Part shown: one piece after another, positions 7,427-14,425 of the stretch
How the letters are laid out: the number at the start of each line of letters is the position of its first letter
How positions within the stretch are numbered: position 1 is the stretch's first letter
DNA from: OCS116 cluster bacterium
GTDB taxonomy: Bacteria > Pseudomonadota > Alphaproteobacteria > Rhizobiales > OSC116
Length of the DNA: 15,628 nucleotides
Assembly: GCA_002402005.2 (NCBI GenBank)
Contig: NVUS02000019.1
Span: 1 to 15,628, forward strand
Direction: 5' to 3'
Made by a program: the position numbers and the translations under genes
The notes under the pieces: generated by a model
Databases searched by the model: none
Told to the model about the DNA's origin: nothing
The model's input: only the letters and a program-made list of their open reading frames with translations

Positions 7427-8002
7427 CTATGCTGTATTTTCTTCATCAGGGATGCTTTTGTTGATCATGCGTTCCATATTCTCGGTTTTAACGGCTTTTT
7501 CCAGCTTAAGCTCACTGACGCGGCGGTTTTCACCTTTGAAATTTGTATCATCAATGCGGCGCCTGTCGGGGCCAAAATAGCGTGGCGTGCGGATGAAGGG
7601 ACGCGGGTTTTCAATCACCTGAATGATGCGTTGATGTAAATCTTGAGCGCAAATGGGCTTGCGTAAAAATTCGGTAATGCCGACATCGCGGGCATCCGTT
7701 ACGCGGTAGCGTTCAGAATAAGCGCTGAGCATAACAATGGGCACATAAGGGTTTGGCGTGTCATCAGCGGTGCGCACCATGCGCGCAAATTCGATGCCAT
7801 CTAGCGTGTCCATCGCATAATCTAGTAAAATAATGTCAACCGGCACATTTCTAAATTCTTCAAACGCTTCGGCCGCATCATGAGCTTCATGAATTTCATG
7901 CACACCAAAACCTCGTAATAAGGTTTTGACGATGGAAATCATATAATTATTGTCATCAATTATTAAAAATGATAAATCCGACAAATCGTATTTTTTTGCC
8001 AT
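7427..8002 (-). CDS. Single-domain response regulator with basic tail
   Basis: Two-component receiver protein of 191 residues. The receiver fold covers about residues 10-132: acidic pair D16-D17, phospho-acceptor D61 in ILLDYAMD, switch serine S93 in MLSAYS, and K115 in RKPI, all intact. There is no recognised output domain. The remaining ~60 residues hold GPDRRR (144-149) and GENRR (157-161) followed by a charged helix, and I do not recognise a fold there. No histidine kinase is in the window. The ATG has AGGG at suitable spacing. It is followed after six bases by the HAD gene and preceded, 177 bases upstream, by the EAL gene in the same orientation. An output through protein-protein contact is likely; the target is unknown. 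Confidence 0.85.
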   Translation of the reverse strand: MAKKYDLSDLSFLIIDDNNYMISIVKTLLRGFGVHEIHEAHDAAEAFEEFRNVPVDIILLDYAMDTLDGIEFARMVRTADDTPNPYVPIVMLSAYSERYRVTDARDVGITEFLRKPICAQDLHQRIIQVIENPRPFIRTPRYFGPDRRRIDDTNFKGENRRVSELKLEKAVKTENMERMINKSIPDEENTA

Positions 8003-8038
8003 TTCAAACCCTATGGAACCAAAACGAATCTTATTACC

Positions 8039-8067
8039 ATTCTAGGGCGAAATAATTTACGGCGCAA
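8039..8067 (-). promoter_or_regulatory. Possible promoter of the response regulator
   Basis: On the minus strand TTGCGC (8062-8067) and TAGAAT (8039-8044) are 17 bases apart. The -10 matches the consensus in five of six bases; the -35 is poor. It sits about 37 bases before the ATG at 8002. Confidence 0.35.
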
Positions 8068-8179
8068 TAGCTAGGCTTAAGGGGGCGACAAATTTATCAA
8101 GTTATTTTGGTAATTGATCAATAAATCTTATGGAAGATGAGTTTGTGCCTTGCTGTGATGAACTGTAAAGAAATATACA

Positions 8180-9820
8180 TCAAGCTGATTTTTTTGCAGG
8201 TTTTCCAAGATTATTTATAATTGTGCTGACGGGAGCGGGCTTATGATACAGATAGCCTTGGCCAAAATCGACACCCAATTCGGTTAGATATTGGGCTTGT
8301 TCTTTGGTTTCAATTTGTTCGGCGACAATTTCCATATTCATTGATTTGCACAGATTGATCATGGCTTTTAAGATTTTGTCTTCGCGGCCATATTTCATCG
8401 ATTCGCGAATGTATGAACCATCAATTTTAACAATATCAACATCTAACATGCGTAGATAATTTAAAGATGCTGCGCCAGCACCAAAGTCATCAATGCACAA
8501 TTTAACGCCCTTGGAGCGGATGTTTTTAAAGAAATCATTGGTCTTTTTAAGCGATTCGATTTCGGCTGATTCGGTAATTTCAATCAGCAAACGTTTGGGA
8601 TAACGTAATTTTTCGATGATTAATTTTAGCATTTTAAAGCAAAAATCAGCCCGGGCGATTGATGCGCCAGAAATGTTGACCGCCAATGAAAACCGTGGGT
8701 AATTTGGAGTTTCGTTAATCCAATTGATGGCTTGTTCGAGCACAATTAAATCTAACTCATGGATGATGCCAACTTTTTCGGCAAATACCAAACGTTGGAA
8801 CGGGCTGACATTTTCTTCAAACCGCATTAGCAATTCGTGATGATGCACTTGGCCGGTTTTGATGTTGACAATTTCTTGCGCCACATAACCAATTTGGTTT
8901 TTCTTGATGACGTTTTTAAACCATTTAATCTGCTCGACCGTATTGGTGATTTGTGAGTTGACTTGTTTTTCAAAACTCACCCCTCTGCCATCACTAAATT
9001 GCGTATCAGAAACATATTGGTTGATGGTATAAGCCAGCGCCCGAGACATATCGCCAGGGTCGACATTCTTGTCGATCTCAATGGTTGATGCGCCAATTTG
9101 AACACTGGTGCCATCTTCATCATATTCTTTAGAAATATTGCGAATTTCTTGGGTGATTTTGTCGCTGCCCATGGCATCTTCGTGGATGACGCTAAAGCTA
9201 TTGCTGTTCAGGTTAGCGGCGCTGTCACCAATGGATACAGCGCGTAAAAAAGATGCGGCTTTGTTTTTAAATTCGTTGGCATTTTTGCTACCCATGCGCT
9301 TGTCTAGTTCATCTTCATCAGGCATGTTTATCATGGTCAGGCTGACATCAAGGCCGCTATTTTGCGCGCTGTTAATGGTGGCTTCAGCCATGGTAAAAAA
9401 GGCATCTTTGGTCAGAAGACCGGTTTCGTCATCTCGTGTCGGGTCACTTAAGCCAATGGCGAACGGATCAAGATTATTCATCACTACATTTATTTTGCCG
9501 CTGTCGCTGGGCATTTTAAAGATAGATATTTGAACCGGAACTTTAATGTCGTTTTTAAGAGTGTGAATTTTAATCGGGCCGCGGCGTTCGCCGACTTTAA
9601 TGTTGTCGAATAAAAAAGTCAGCATGATTTTATCGGCATTGACAACAAAATTATTTAAGGGTTGTTTGATGACTTTTTGAACCGGCATGCCCAATAGGTT
9701 GTGGCTTGCGCCCATGCAGAATTGAATGCAGCCTTGTTCGTCTAATTCAATTAGCAGATCAGCAGCAGCAAAGGAAAACCCCATGAACCGGTCTCTTTGT
9801 AATTTTATTTCATTCGCCAT
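8180..9820 (-). CDS. PAS / degenerate GGDEF / EAL cyclic di-GMP phosphodiesterase
   Basis: Predicted cytoplasmic enzyme that hydrolyses cyclic di-GMP. Residues about 13-100 look like a PAS sensor. Residues about 125-280 align in layout with a GGDEF domain (DDETGLLTKDAFF near the start) but the GGDEF signature itself is absent, so this part cannot synthesise cyclic di-GMP. The C-terminal EAL domain (about 295-540) keeps the metal and catalytic residues: E329 (as HELL instead of EALL), N382, E414 in EITES, D444-D445 in DDFGAG, K465 in KIDGS, E501 and E504 in AEQIET (family AEGVET), and Q521 in QGYLYHKP. It is therefore probably active. No membrane segments are seen. The ATG at 9820 has only weak AGG sequences upstream; the next in-frame ATG (residue 13) would cut into the PAS region. 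It stands alone between a 412-base upstream gap and the response regulator gene. Confidence 0.88.
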   Translation of the reverse strand: MANEIKLQRDRFMGFSFAAADLLIELDEQGCIQFCMGASHNLLGMPVQKVIKQPLNNFVVNADKIMLTFLFDNIKVGERRGPIKIHTLKNDIKVPVQISIFKMPSDSGKINVVMNNLDPFAIGLSDPTRDDETGLLTKDAFFTMAEATINSAQNSGLDVSLTMINMPDEDELDKRMGSKNANEFKNKAASFLRAVSIGDSAANLNSNSFSVIHEDAMGSDKITQEIRNISKEYDEDGTSVQIGASTIEIDKNVDPGDMSRALAYTINQYVSDTQFSDGRGVSFEKQVNSQITNTVEQIKWFKNVIKKNQIGYVAQEIVNIKTGQVHHHELLMRFEENVSPFQRLVFAEKVGIIHELDLIVLEQAINWINETPNYPRFSLAVNISGASIARADFCFKMLKLIIEKLRYPKRLLIEITESAEIESLKKTNDFFKNIRSKGVKLCIDDFGAGAASLNYLRMLDVDIVKIDGSYIRESMKYGREDKILKAMINLCKSMNMEIVAEQIETKEQAQYLTELGVDFGQGYLYHKPAPVSTIINNLGKPAKKSA

Positions 9821-10128
9821 AGCCTAAACCTAAAATCACATCATCCCCCTAATAGATAGGTAGATAATAGTTGCATAGAGCTAATGAAACATTAATAGAA
9901 TGGTCTAAACCTTTGGAATTAAATTAATTATTACTTACGCTTTAATTTGCTTGTTTAAGTCTTTGTTTTGTATTGTTGGGAATATTTATTTATCATACTT
10001 AAGTATATGCTGAAATATATGCTAGGCATTTCGCTGAATGTAAGTGGGGTTAAGTTTAAATAAATGACGGTGTTGGTGAGCAAAATTGGCAATATGCAAT
10101 AAAGCTTGTTGGAAAAACCAGCTTTATC
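9821..10128. other. Intergenic region between the EAL gene and rpmJ promoter
   Basis: No convincing gene on either strand. It is strongly AT-rich and must hold the EAL gene promoter, which I cannot place with confidence; TATTAT on the minus strand near 9865 lacks a good -35. At 10099-10127 ATAAAGCT and AGCTTTAT form an 8-bp stem, with a further GG/CC pairing inside around an A-loop, just upstream of the rpmJ promoter. It has no clear T-run, so I do not call it a terminator. Confidence 0.5.
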
Positions 10129-10157
10129 TTGACATCGGCTTCATTGACACCTATTTT
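10129..10157 (+). promoter_or_regulatory. Promoter of rpmJ
   Basis: A perfect -35 TTGACA at 10129-10134 is followed after 17 bases by TATTTT at 10152-10157. A second TTGACA at 10144-10149 with TTAATT 17 bases later could act as an alternative. The first would give a leader of about 70 bases before the ATG at 10233. Confidence 0.6.
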
Positions 10158-10232
10158 CGCGACAAATTAATTGTAATGACATGTGATGCGATAATTGATC
10201 ATGTGTTTTTTAGTTCTGTAAGGAAGTTTAAA

Positions 10233-10358
10233 ATGAAGATCAAAAATTCGATCAAATCACTTCGCGGTCGTCACCGTGATTGCCGTGTGGTTCGCCGTCG
10301 CGGTCGCTTATATGTGATTAACAAAACAAACCCACGCTTTAAAGCGCGTCAAGGTTGA
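10233..10358 (+). CDS. rpmJ: 50S ribosomal protein L36, zinc-free form
   Basis: Small basic protein of the large ribosomal subunit, 41 residues (MKIKNSIKSLRGRHRDCRVV at the start, NKTNPRFKARQG at the end). It has a single cysteine at residue 17 and lacks the zinc-ribbon cysteines, as is usual for alphaproteobacterial L36. The ATG at 10233 has AGGAAG at ideal spacing. The open frame extends upstream to 10086, but that extension is not L36-like and lies over the promoter, so it should not be annotated. The gene is monocistronic: promoter upstream, intrinsic terminator downstream, and pyk converging from the other side. Confidence 0.96.
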   Translation: MKIKNSIKSLRGRHRDCRVVRRRGRLYVINKTNPRFKARQG

Positions 10359-10387
10359 TACGTCAACTTTGAATTTGTACAATAATT

Positions 10388-10421
10388 AAAAAAGAATCAG
10401 TTTGTCTGGTTCTTTTTTTTT
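10388..10421 (+). terminator. Intrinsic terminator of rpmJ
   Basis: A 13-bp stem (10388-10400 with 10406-10418, one G-T pair) around the loop TTTGT runs into a T-tract ending at 10421, 30 bases after the rpmJ stop. Confidence 0.88.
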
Positions 10422-10433
10422 GAACTTTTTAAT

Positions 10434-10467
10434 AAAAAAAAGATGGCTCAGAAAACTGAACCATCTT
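10434..10467 (-). terminator. Intrinsic terminator of pyk
   Basis: AAGATGG...TCAG (10440-10451) pairs with 10456-10467 over 12 positions with one C-A mismatch (a G-T pair when read as minus-strand RNA) around a 4-base loop. A T-run follows on the minus strand (A-run from 10434). It lies 24 bases after the pyk stop and 12 bases from the rpmJ terminator. A short T-stretch on the other side could make it partly bidirectional. Confidence 0.85.
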
Positions 10468-10490
10468 GATTTTTTATATATATTATAAGC

Positions 10491-11927
10491 CTAGTCGGCA
10501 CATTTTCCGTTTTTACCAATGGCCGCAATGCGCAACATATTGGTTGTACCCGGGCGGCCATAAGGTATGCCGGCAGTGATCACAATGTGATCGCCAAATT
10601 TTACCAAATCATGCTGATATGCAGTTTCACAAGCGTGATTAATCATATCATTCTCATCATTAAAGCTCTCTACAGGTACGCTATAGATGCCCCAAGTGAG
10701 CGACAGGTTGCGCGCTGTAGCTTTGCTAGGTGTGAGCGTTAGAATGCGGTTTTTAGGCCGTTCACGCGACACACGAGCTGCAGTTGCACCTGATTCTGTA
10801 TAACAAACGATGGCGGCTAAGCTTAAGGTTTCAGCCACAGCATATACAGCGGCACTAATCGCATCGGCGGAAGTTGAATCAGCTTCTGTTTGATGCGCAT
10901 AGATAATGTCAGCATATAGTGGGTCTGTTTCGGCTTCATGCGCAATGTTGCTCATCATGGTAACGGCTTCGACCGGATAAGCACCAGCGGCTGATTCGGC
11001 GGATAGCATCACTGCATCAGCACCTTCATATACAGCGGTTGCCACGTCAGACACTTCGGCGCGGGTTGGCATGGGGCTTTCAATCATGCTTTCGAGCATT
11101 TGAGTGGCCACAATCACCGGTTTTCCGGCTGTGCGCGAAGCACGAGTGATGAGCTTTTGAATGCCCGGCAATTGCTGGATTGGCAATTCAACACCCAAAT
11201 CGCCACGCGCAACCATAATGCCGTCGGATGATTTGATAATGTCTTCAATGGCTTCCACAGCTGCAGGTTTTTCAATTTTGGCAATCACTTTGGCTTTGTC
11301 ACCCACAATGGCTTGCACATCATCAACATCACTGGCGCGTTGCACAAAGCTAAGCGCTATGAAATCAATATCCAATTTAAGCGCTGCTTCCAAATCGGCA
11401 TCATCTTTTGGGGTCATGGCAGTTACCGGCAACATTGTATCCGGTAGGCTCATGCCTTTGCGGTTAGAGATCACGCAATTATTCATCACTTTGGTGGTGA
11501 TGACGTTATTCTCAACCTTAGTGGCTTCTAAAATGATACGGCCATCATCTAGCAATAATTTATGGCCGGCTTCCACCGAGCTTAAAATTTCGGGATGCGG
11601 CAGATAGACACGAGTGGCATCACCCGGCTCTGGGTTGCCATCAAGTTGGAAGGTCTGGCCTTTTTTAAGCTCAACTTTATCATCGGCAAAAACATCAACC
11701 CGTAATTTTGGGCCTTGTAGGTCGACCAAAATACCAATCGGGTGACCGGTTTTTGTTTCGACATTGCGAATGGCAGTGTAAAGCTCATTTAATTTAGCAT
11801 GGCTTGTGTGGCTCATATTGATGCGGAATGCGTCAGCACCGGCAATGTTCAACTTTTCGATCATCTCTTCGGTATCCGAAGCAGGACCTAAAGTTGCCAA
11901 TATCTTAATTCTACGATTTCGTTTCAT
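10491..11927 (-). CDS. pyk: Pyruvate kinase
   Basis: Last enzyme of glycolysis/Entner-Doudoroff: phosphoenolpyruvate + ADP to pyruvate + ATP, in the cytoplasm as a tetramer. The 478 residues are full length. Visible elements in order: N-terminal TLGPAS at 12-17, R36/N38/S40 in RINMSH (ATP/K+ site), the B domain from about 72 to 170, K217 and E219 in AKIEKP (catalytic lysine and metal ligand), D243 in VARGDLGVELP, T275 in ATQMLESM, then the TRAEVSDVATAV and MLSAESAAG segments and the C-terminal allosteric domain. The ATG lies 10 bases after the stop of the DUF1036 gene with AGG six bases upstream, so the two are one transcript, ended by the terminator at 10434-10467. Confidence 0.97.
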   Translation of the reverse strand: MKRNRRIKILATLGPASDTEEMIEKLNIAGADAFRINMSHTSHAKLNELYTAIRNVETKTGHPIGILVDLQGPKLRVDVFADDKVELKKGQTFQLDGNPEPGDATRVYLPHPEILSSVEAGHKLLLDDGRIILEATKVENNVITTKVMNNCVISNRKGMSLPDTMLPVTAMTPKDDADLEAALKLDIDFIALSFVQRASDVDDVQAIVGDKAKVIAKIEKPAAVEAIEDIIKSSDGIMVARGDLGVELPIQQLPGIQKLITRASRTAGKPVIVATQMLESMIESPMPTRAEVSDVATAVYEGADAVMLSAESAAGAYPVEAVTMMSNIAHEAETDPLYADIIYAHQTEADSTSADAISAAVYAVAETLSLAAIVCYTESGATAARVSRERPKNRILTLTPSKATARNLSLTWGIYSVPVESFNDENDMINHACETAYQHDLVKFGDHIVITAGIPYGRPGTTNMLRIAAIGKNGKCAD

Positions 11928-11937
11928 CTGTAACCTA

Positions 11938-12381
11938 TTATTTATCAGGTGTTAGTTTGAGTTCCCAGTTGGTCCAATCGCCCGTGTCTACCTCGGTAAA
12001 GCCGGTGCGACGATATCCTCGTAACTCGCAGTCAGCTATACCATTAATGGTAAACTTTTCGTTCTTCGTGCACATAACGGCTTCGCCATCCCAATAGCCG
12101 CCTGTGCCTTCTTCAATTGCGTAAACATAATAAAAGCGCGCAAATAAATCGCCTTCTAAAATAGATTCGCATTGATCTGGTTTGATGAGCCACCAGCCCT
12201 CGGTGGTCCAACCAGATTTTACTTTATAACCAATCGCGACATTTACATTGCTGCTCACATAGTTGCATATCTTTAAATCGGCAGAGGCGGGTGTTATGAA
12301 CAACCAGCTCAAGCCTATAATGATGGCAATTTTTTTGAGGTTAAATGCAATATTTAAATGCTTGTATAGTCTATGCATCAT
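11938..12381 (-). CDS. DUF1036 exported small protein
   Basis: Protein of 147 residues with an N-terminal signal sequence (hydrophobic stretch about 18-31, PASA before DLK, cleavage near 34), so probably periplasmic. The mature part matches the DUF1036 pattern I know from alphaproteobacteria: LKICNYVSSNVNVAIGY, EGWWLIKPDQC, and ARFYYVYA. Four cysteines (39, 71, 104, 118) could form two disulfides outside the cytoplasm. The function of the family is not known. It is the first gene of a transcript with pyk. Two adjacent ATG codons begin the frame; either may be used, and no strong ribosome site is seen. Confidence 0.85.
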   Translation of the reverse strand: MMHRLYKHLNIAFNLKKIAIIIGLSWLFITPASADLKICNYVSSNVNVAIGYKVKSGWTTEGWWLIKPDQCESILEGDLFARFYYVYAIEEGTGGYWDGEAVMCTKNEKFTINGIADCELRGYRRTGFTEVDTGDWTNWELKLTPDK

Positions 12382-12423
12382 TAAATTATATGAGTCGCTT
12401 CAGTTTTTGACATTCGTGCAAAC

Positions 12424-12453
12424 ATTATAGTAGAAAACAGTGCATATTGATAA
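12424..12453 (-). promoter_or_regulatory. Promoter of DUF1036-pyk
   Basis: On the minus strand TTATCA (12448-12453) and a perfect TATAAT (12424-12429) are 18 bases apart, about 43 bases before the DUF1036 ATG. A second TATAAT nearer the gene is too close to the start codon to serve. Confidence 0.6.
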
Positions 12454-12545
12454 CATAAAATACAGCTTTAAACAAATCATTCAGCCTTAATTGGTTTCCT
12501 GTCGCTTTTGTGTGAAATAATGTTGATGATAATCAAATTTTTAGA

Positions 12546-12561
12546 TGTCATTATTATGACA
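12546..12561. promoter_or_regulatory. Inverted repeat in the hutG-like gene promoter
   Basis: TGTCAT (12546-12551) and ATGACA (12556-12561) are perfect complements around TATT. The repeat ends nine bases before a TATAAT -10 and so covers the -35 region. It is well placed for a repressor or activator. No regulator gene is adjacent. Confidence 0.4.
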
Positions 12562-12566
12562 ATGGA

Positions 12567-12575
12567 TGCTATAAT
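12567..12575 (+). promoter_or_regulatory. Extended -10 promoter of N-formylglutamate amidohydrolase gene
   Basis: TGCTATAAT is a consensus extended -10 element (TGn plus TATAAT at 12570-12575). No good -35 lies 16-18 bases upstream, which the extended element can compensate for. Transcription would begin about 30 bases before the ATG at 12612. Confidence 0.6.
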
Positions 12576-12611
12576 TTACGCGAATTTGACCCCATGATGA
12601 GTTAGTTAAGA

Positions 12612-13373
12612 ATGACGCAAAACAGTGTTTTAGAAAATGAATCTTTTGAGATTGTTGATGGTGATTTTAACCACGGGTTTTTATTGTTGGCCGATCATGC
12701 CAGCCGCGCTATGCCGGCTGAATATGAAAATCTGGGGCTTGATGATGCTCAGCTTGAGCGCCACATTGCTTATGACATTGGGGTGAAGGAATTTACGCTA
12801 AGGTTGGCCAAGAAATTGAATGTACCGGCTGTATTGGGTAAGTTTTCGCGGTTGTTGATAGACCCAAACCGCGGTATGTTAGACCCGACTTTGGTGATGC
12901 GGGTGTCTGACGGCAAGATTATTGATGGCAATCGCAATATAACTGATGCCGGTAAATTAGAGCGGATCGAACGGTTTTACAAACCATATGACGCTGCCAT
13001 CACCAGTATGATTGATGAGTTTGAAAGTTTTGAAGTTGCGCCGACTCTATTGGCTGTGCATAGTTTTACACCTTATTGGCGTGGTAACAAACGCCCGACA
13101 GAGGTGGGTTTATTGTGGAATGAAGACCAAGCGTTTACCACCCGCATTGTTGATGCTTTGCGCGCCGCAACCGATTATGTTGTGCATGAAAATGAGCCTT
13201 ACCGCGGTGGTATGCCGGGGGATACGATGGACAGGCACGGTTTGGACAAGGGCTTAGAGCATAGTTTGTTAGAATTGCGCCAAGATTATATGGGTACAGA
13301 CGCCGGAATAGATGAATGGGTAGATATTTTTGCTGGTATATTGCCGCAAATTGTGAAAAATTACAAAAAATAA
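12612..13373 (+). CDS. N-formylglutamate amidohydrolase family protein
   Basis: Cytoplasmic zinc hydrolase of the FGase family, which in histidine breakdown converts N-formyl-L-glutamate to formate and glutamate. The 253 residues show the family pattern: ADHASR at 27-32 (D28, H29), H51 and D55 in HIAYDIG, SRLLIDPNR at 79-87, H150 in AVHSFTP, and ENEPYRGGMPGDTM further on. No other hut gene is present, and the stand-alone setting next to gapR and pyk is typical of alphaproteobacteria, so the true substrate may differ from formylglutamate. The ATG at 12612 has a weak ribosome site and an in-frame TAG at 12603. A tiny reading frame ATG-ATG-AGT-TAG ends just before it. gapR follows after 16 bases. 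Confidence 0.9.
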   Translation: MTQNSVLENESFEIVDGDFNHGFLLLADHASRAMPAEYENLGLDDAQLERHIAYDIGVKEFTLRLAKKLNVPAVLGKFSRLLIDPNRGMLDPTLVMRVSDGKIIDGNRNITDAGKLERIERFYKPYDAAITSMIDEFESFEVAPTLLAVHSFTPYWRGNKRPTEVGLLWNEDQAFTTRIVDALRAATDYVVHENEPYRGGMPGDTMDRHGLDKGLEHSLLELRQDYMGTDAGIDEWVDIFAGILPQIVKNYKK

Positions 13374-13389
13374 AACGGATGGAAATATT

Positions 13390-13674
13390 ATGAGTGAAAT
13401 GGACGTTGAAGGTTTGAATGATGGCGTGGGTTCATCTGGCGTGGCACGTGACCGGTTGAAAACTTTTATTGAACGTGTTGAGCGTTTGGAAGAAGAGAAA
13501 AAAGCCATTACGGATGACATGAAAGAAATTTTTGCCGAAGCCAAAGGTGAAGGTTTTGATGTTAAAGTCATCCGCATGATTATCCGCATTCGCAAACAAG
13601 ATAGTAATGAGCGGGCGGAGCAAGAAGCGATTCTTGACCTGTATCTTCATGCATTGGGTATGGCTGATTCTTGA
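13390..13674 (+). CDS. gapR: GapR-family (DUF2312) nucleoid-associated protein
   Basis: DNA-binding protein that, in Caulobacter, binds overtwisted AT-rich DNA, stimulates topoisomerases and is needed for normal replication and cell-cycle progression. The 94 residues are normal length: a flexible acidic start (1-18), then the strongly conserved stretch with ERVERLEEEKKAI (about 28-40, coiled coil), EAKGEGFDVKVIRMIIR, RKQDSNERAEQEAILDLYL and the C-terminal HALGM. Conservation with the family as I know it is very high. It follows the amidohydrolase gene by 16 bases, with GGAAA before the ATG, and is probably co-transcribed with it. No clear intrinsic terminator follows; the next 750 bases are the duplicated element. 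Confidence 0.93.
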   Translation: MSEMDVEGLNDGVGSSGVARDRLKTFIERVERLEEEKKAITDDMKEIFAEAKGEGFDVKVIRMIIRIRKQDSNERAEQEAILDLYLHALGMADS

Positions 13675-13704
13675 TATTTGAATGTGTCGTAGAATGCAAG
13701 CAGC

Positions 13705-14120
13705 CCAGTATTGGCAGGAGTGCTACTTAGCATGGGCTGCAAAAAGGCAGTTGGTTGTTGATGCTTTGGAAGTTTGCTTTTTGCTTGGCACTGCGTGCGT
13801 TCGCTCCGCTCTCTAGCTAAGCCACTCAGCCGCTGATGGGACGTGAATTCACCACCCAACTTAACCTCATTATGCTTAGTTAGCTCGAGTTTGGCGAGGC
13901 TTCGAGTTTCGGTGCGCTCAATAAACTCAGCATTTGTGTTAAATTGTCTGACCATAAATTCAGAATATACGTTTGCCCTTGTGTCCAAGCAAAGGCCATT
14001 TCAGTGAGTGCGATTGCGGCCGGCCGGCAACGGTGCACGCCGTAGGTGTGTGCTGCGCACGGACCGAAGGAATGCCTGTGGTGCAAGTGCTAAGAGTGAG
14101 CCTTAAGGCGAACGTATAAA
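13705..14120. repeat. Diverged direct repeat, copy 1
   Basis: First of two same-orientation copies of an unrecognised element between the convergent gapR and peptidase genes. Shared blocks, in order: GGCAGGAGTGCTAC (13713), the pattern AAAAAGRCAGTTGG, GATGCTYTGGAAGTTTGC, a 58-base core at 13778-13835 that differs from copy 2 at one base (13812), then ATTCACCACC, GCTCGAGTTTG, GAGTTTCGGTG, and a terminal CGAACGTATAAA (14109-14120). Copy 1 holds about 125 extra bases (roughly 13955-14078), including a GC-rich patch around GCGGCCGGCCGGC. Small stems occur in the core: GCAC/GTGC at 13788-13798 and GCTAAG/CTCAGC at 13816-13830. Reading frames here look spurious. It could be a noncoding RNA, a repetitive intergenic element or a decayed sequence. 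Confidence 0.85.
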
Positions 14121-14129
14121 TGAAGTACC

Positions 14130-14418
14130 CGAGTGTCGGCAGGAGTGCTACCCAGTATAGGCTGTAAAAAGACAGTTGGCTGGTATTTGATGCTCTGGAA
14201 GTTTGCATTTTTGCTTGGCACTGCGTGCGTTCGCTCCGCTCACTAGCTAAGCCACTCAGCCGCTGGTCGGGAGCAAATTCACCACCTCAATCAGCTACAT
14301 TACGCTTAGTGTGCTCGAGTTTGCCGACGCACTGAGTTTCGGTGTATTCCAGAAATTCTGAGTTTGCAGGGGTGCAGTGCTGAAGAGAGAAGGCTGACAG
14401 GCCGCACGAACGTATAAA
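14130..14418. repeat. Diverged direct repeat, copy 2
   Basis: Second copy of the element in the same orientation, with the core at 14208-14265 lying 430 bases from its partner. It has the same order of conserved blocks and the same end, CGAACGTATAAA (14407-14418), but lacks the GC-rich insertion. In the one minus-strand frame open through copy 1, this copy has a TGA stop, so a shared protein product is unlikely. It ends eight bases from the stop codon of the peptidase gene, so it may be transcribed as the 3' untranslated region of that gene. Confidence 0.85.
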
Positions 14419-14425
14419 CCAAACA

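Noticed and set aside
9900..9965. CtrA-like TTAA pairs upstream of the EAL gene
   Set aside because: The TTAA pairs inspected here do not give a clean TTAA-N7-TTAA (one has N9), and the region is so AT-rich that matches are expected by chance.
10086..10232. N-terminal extension of L36 to a 90-residue protein
   Set aside because: The extension overlaps the promoter, is not L36-like, and the internal ATG at 10233 has an ideal ribosome site and gives the exact family length.
11161..11607. A 148-residue plus-strand frame
   Set aside because: Antisense to pyk, with no domain; pyk is unambiguous on the minus strand.
13700..13740. GCAGCCCA/TGGGCTGC stem as the gapR terminator
   Set aside because: The 8-bp stem has a 25-base loop and is followed by As, not Ts, on the gapR strand; the pairing is not kept in copy 2.
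13647..13988. A 113-residue minus-strand frame across copy 1 of the repeat
   Set aside because: No recognisable domain, overlaps the end of gapR, and the equivalent frame in copy 2 contains a stop, so coding is not supported.
13880..14208. Two further minus-strand frames (68 and 82 residues) in the repeat region
   Set aside because: They overlap each other in different frames, have no ribosome site or domain, and follow GC-rich or repeat sequence.
13675..14425. Insertion sequence or MITE
   Set aside because: No terminal inverted repeats, no target-site duplication and no transposase remnant were seen; the copies are direct repeats with ragged ends.
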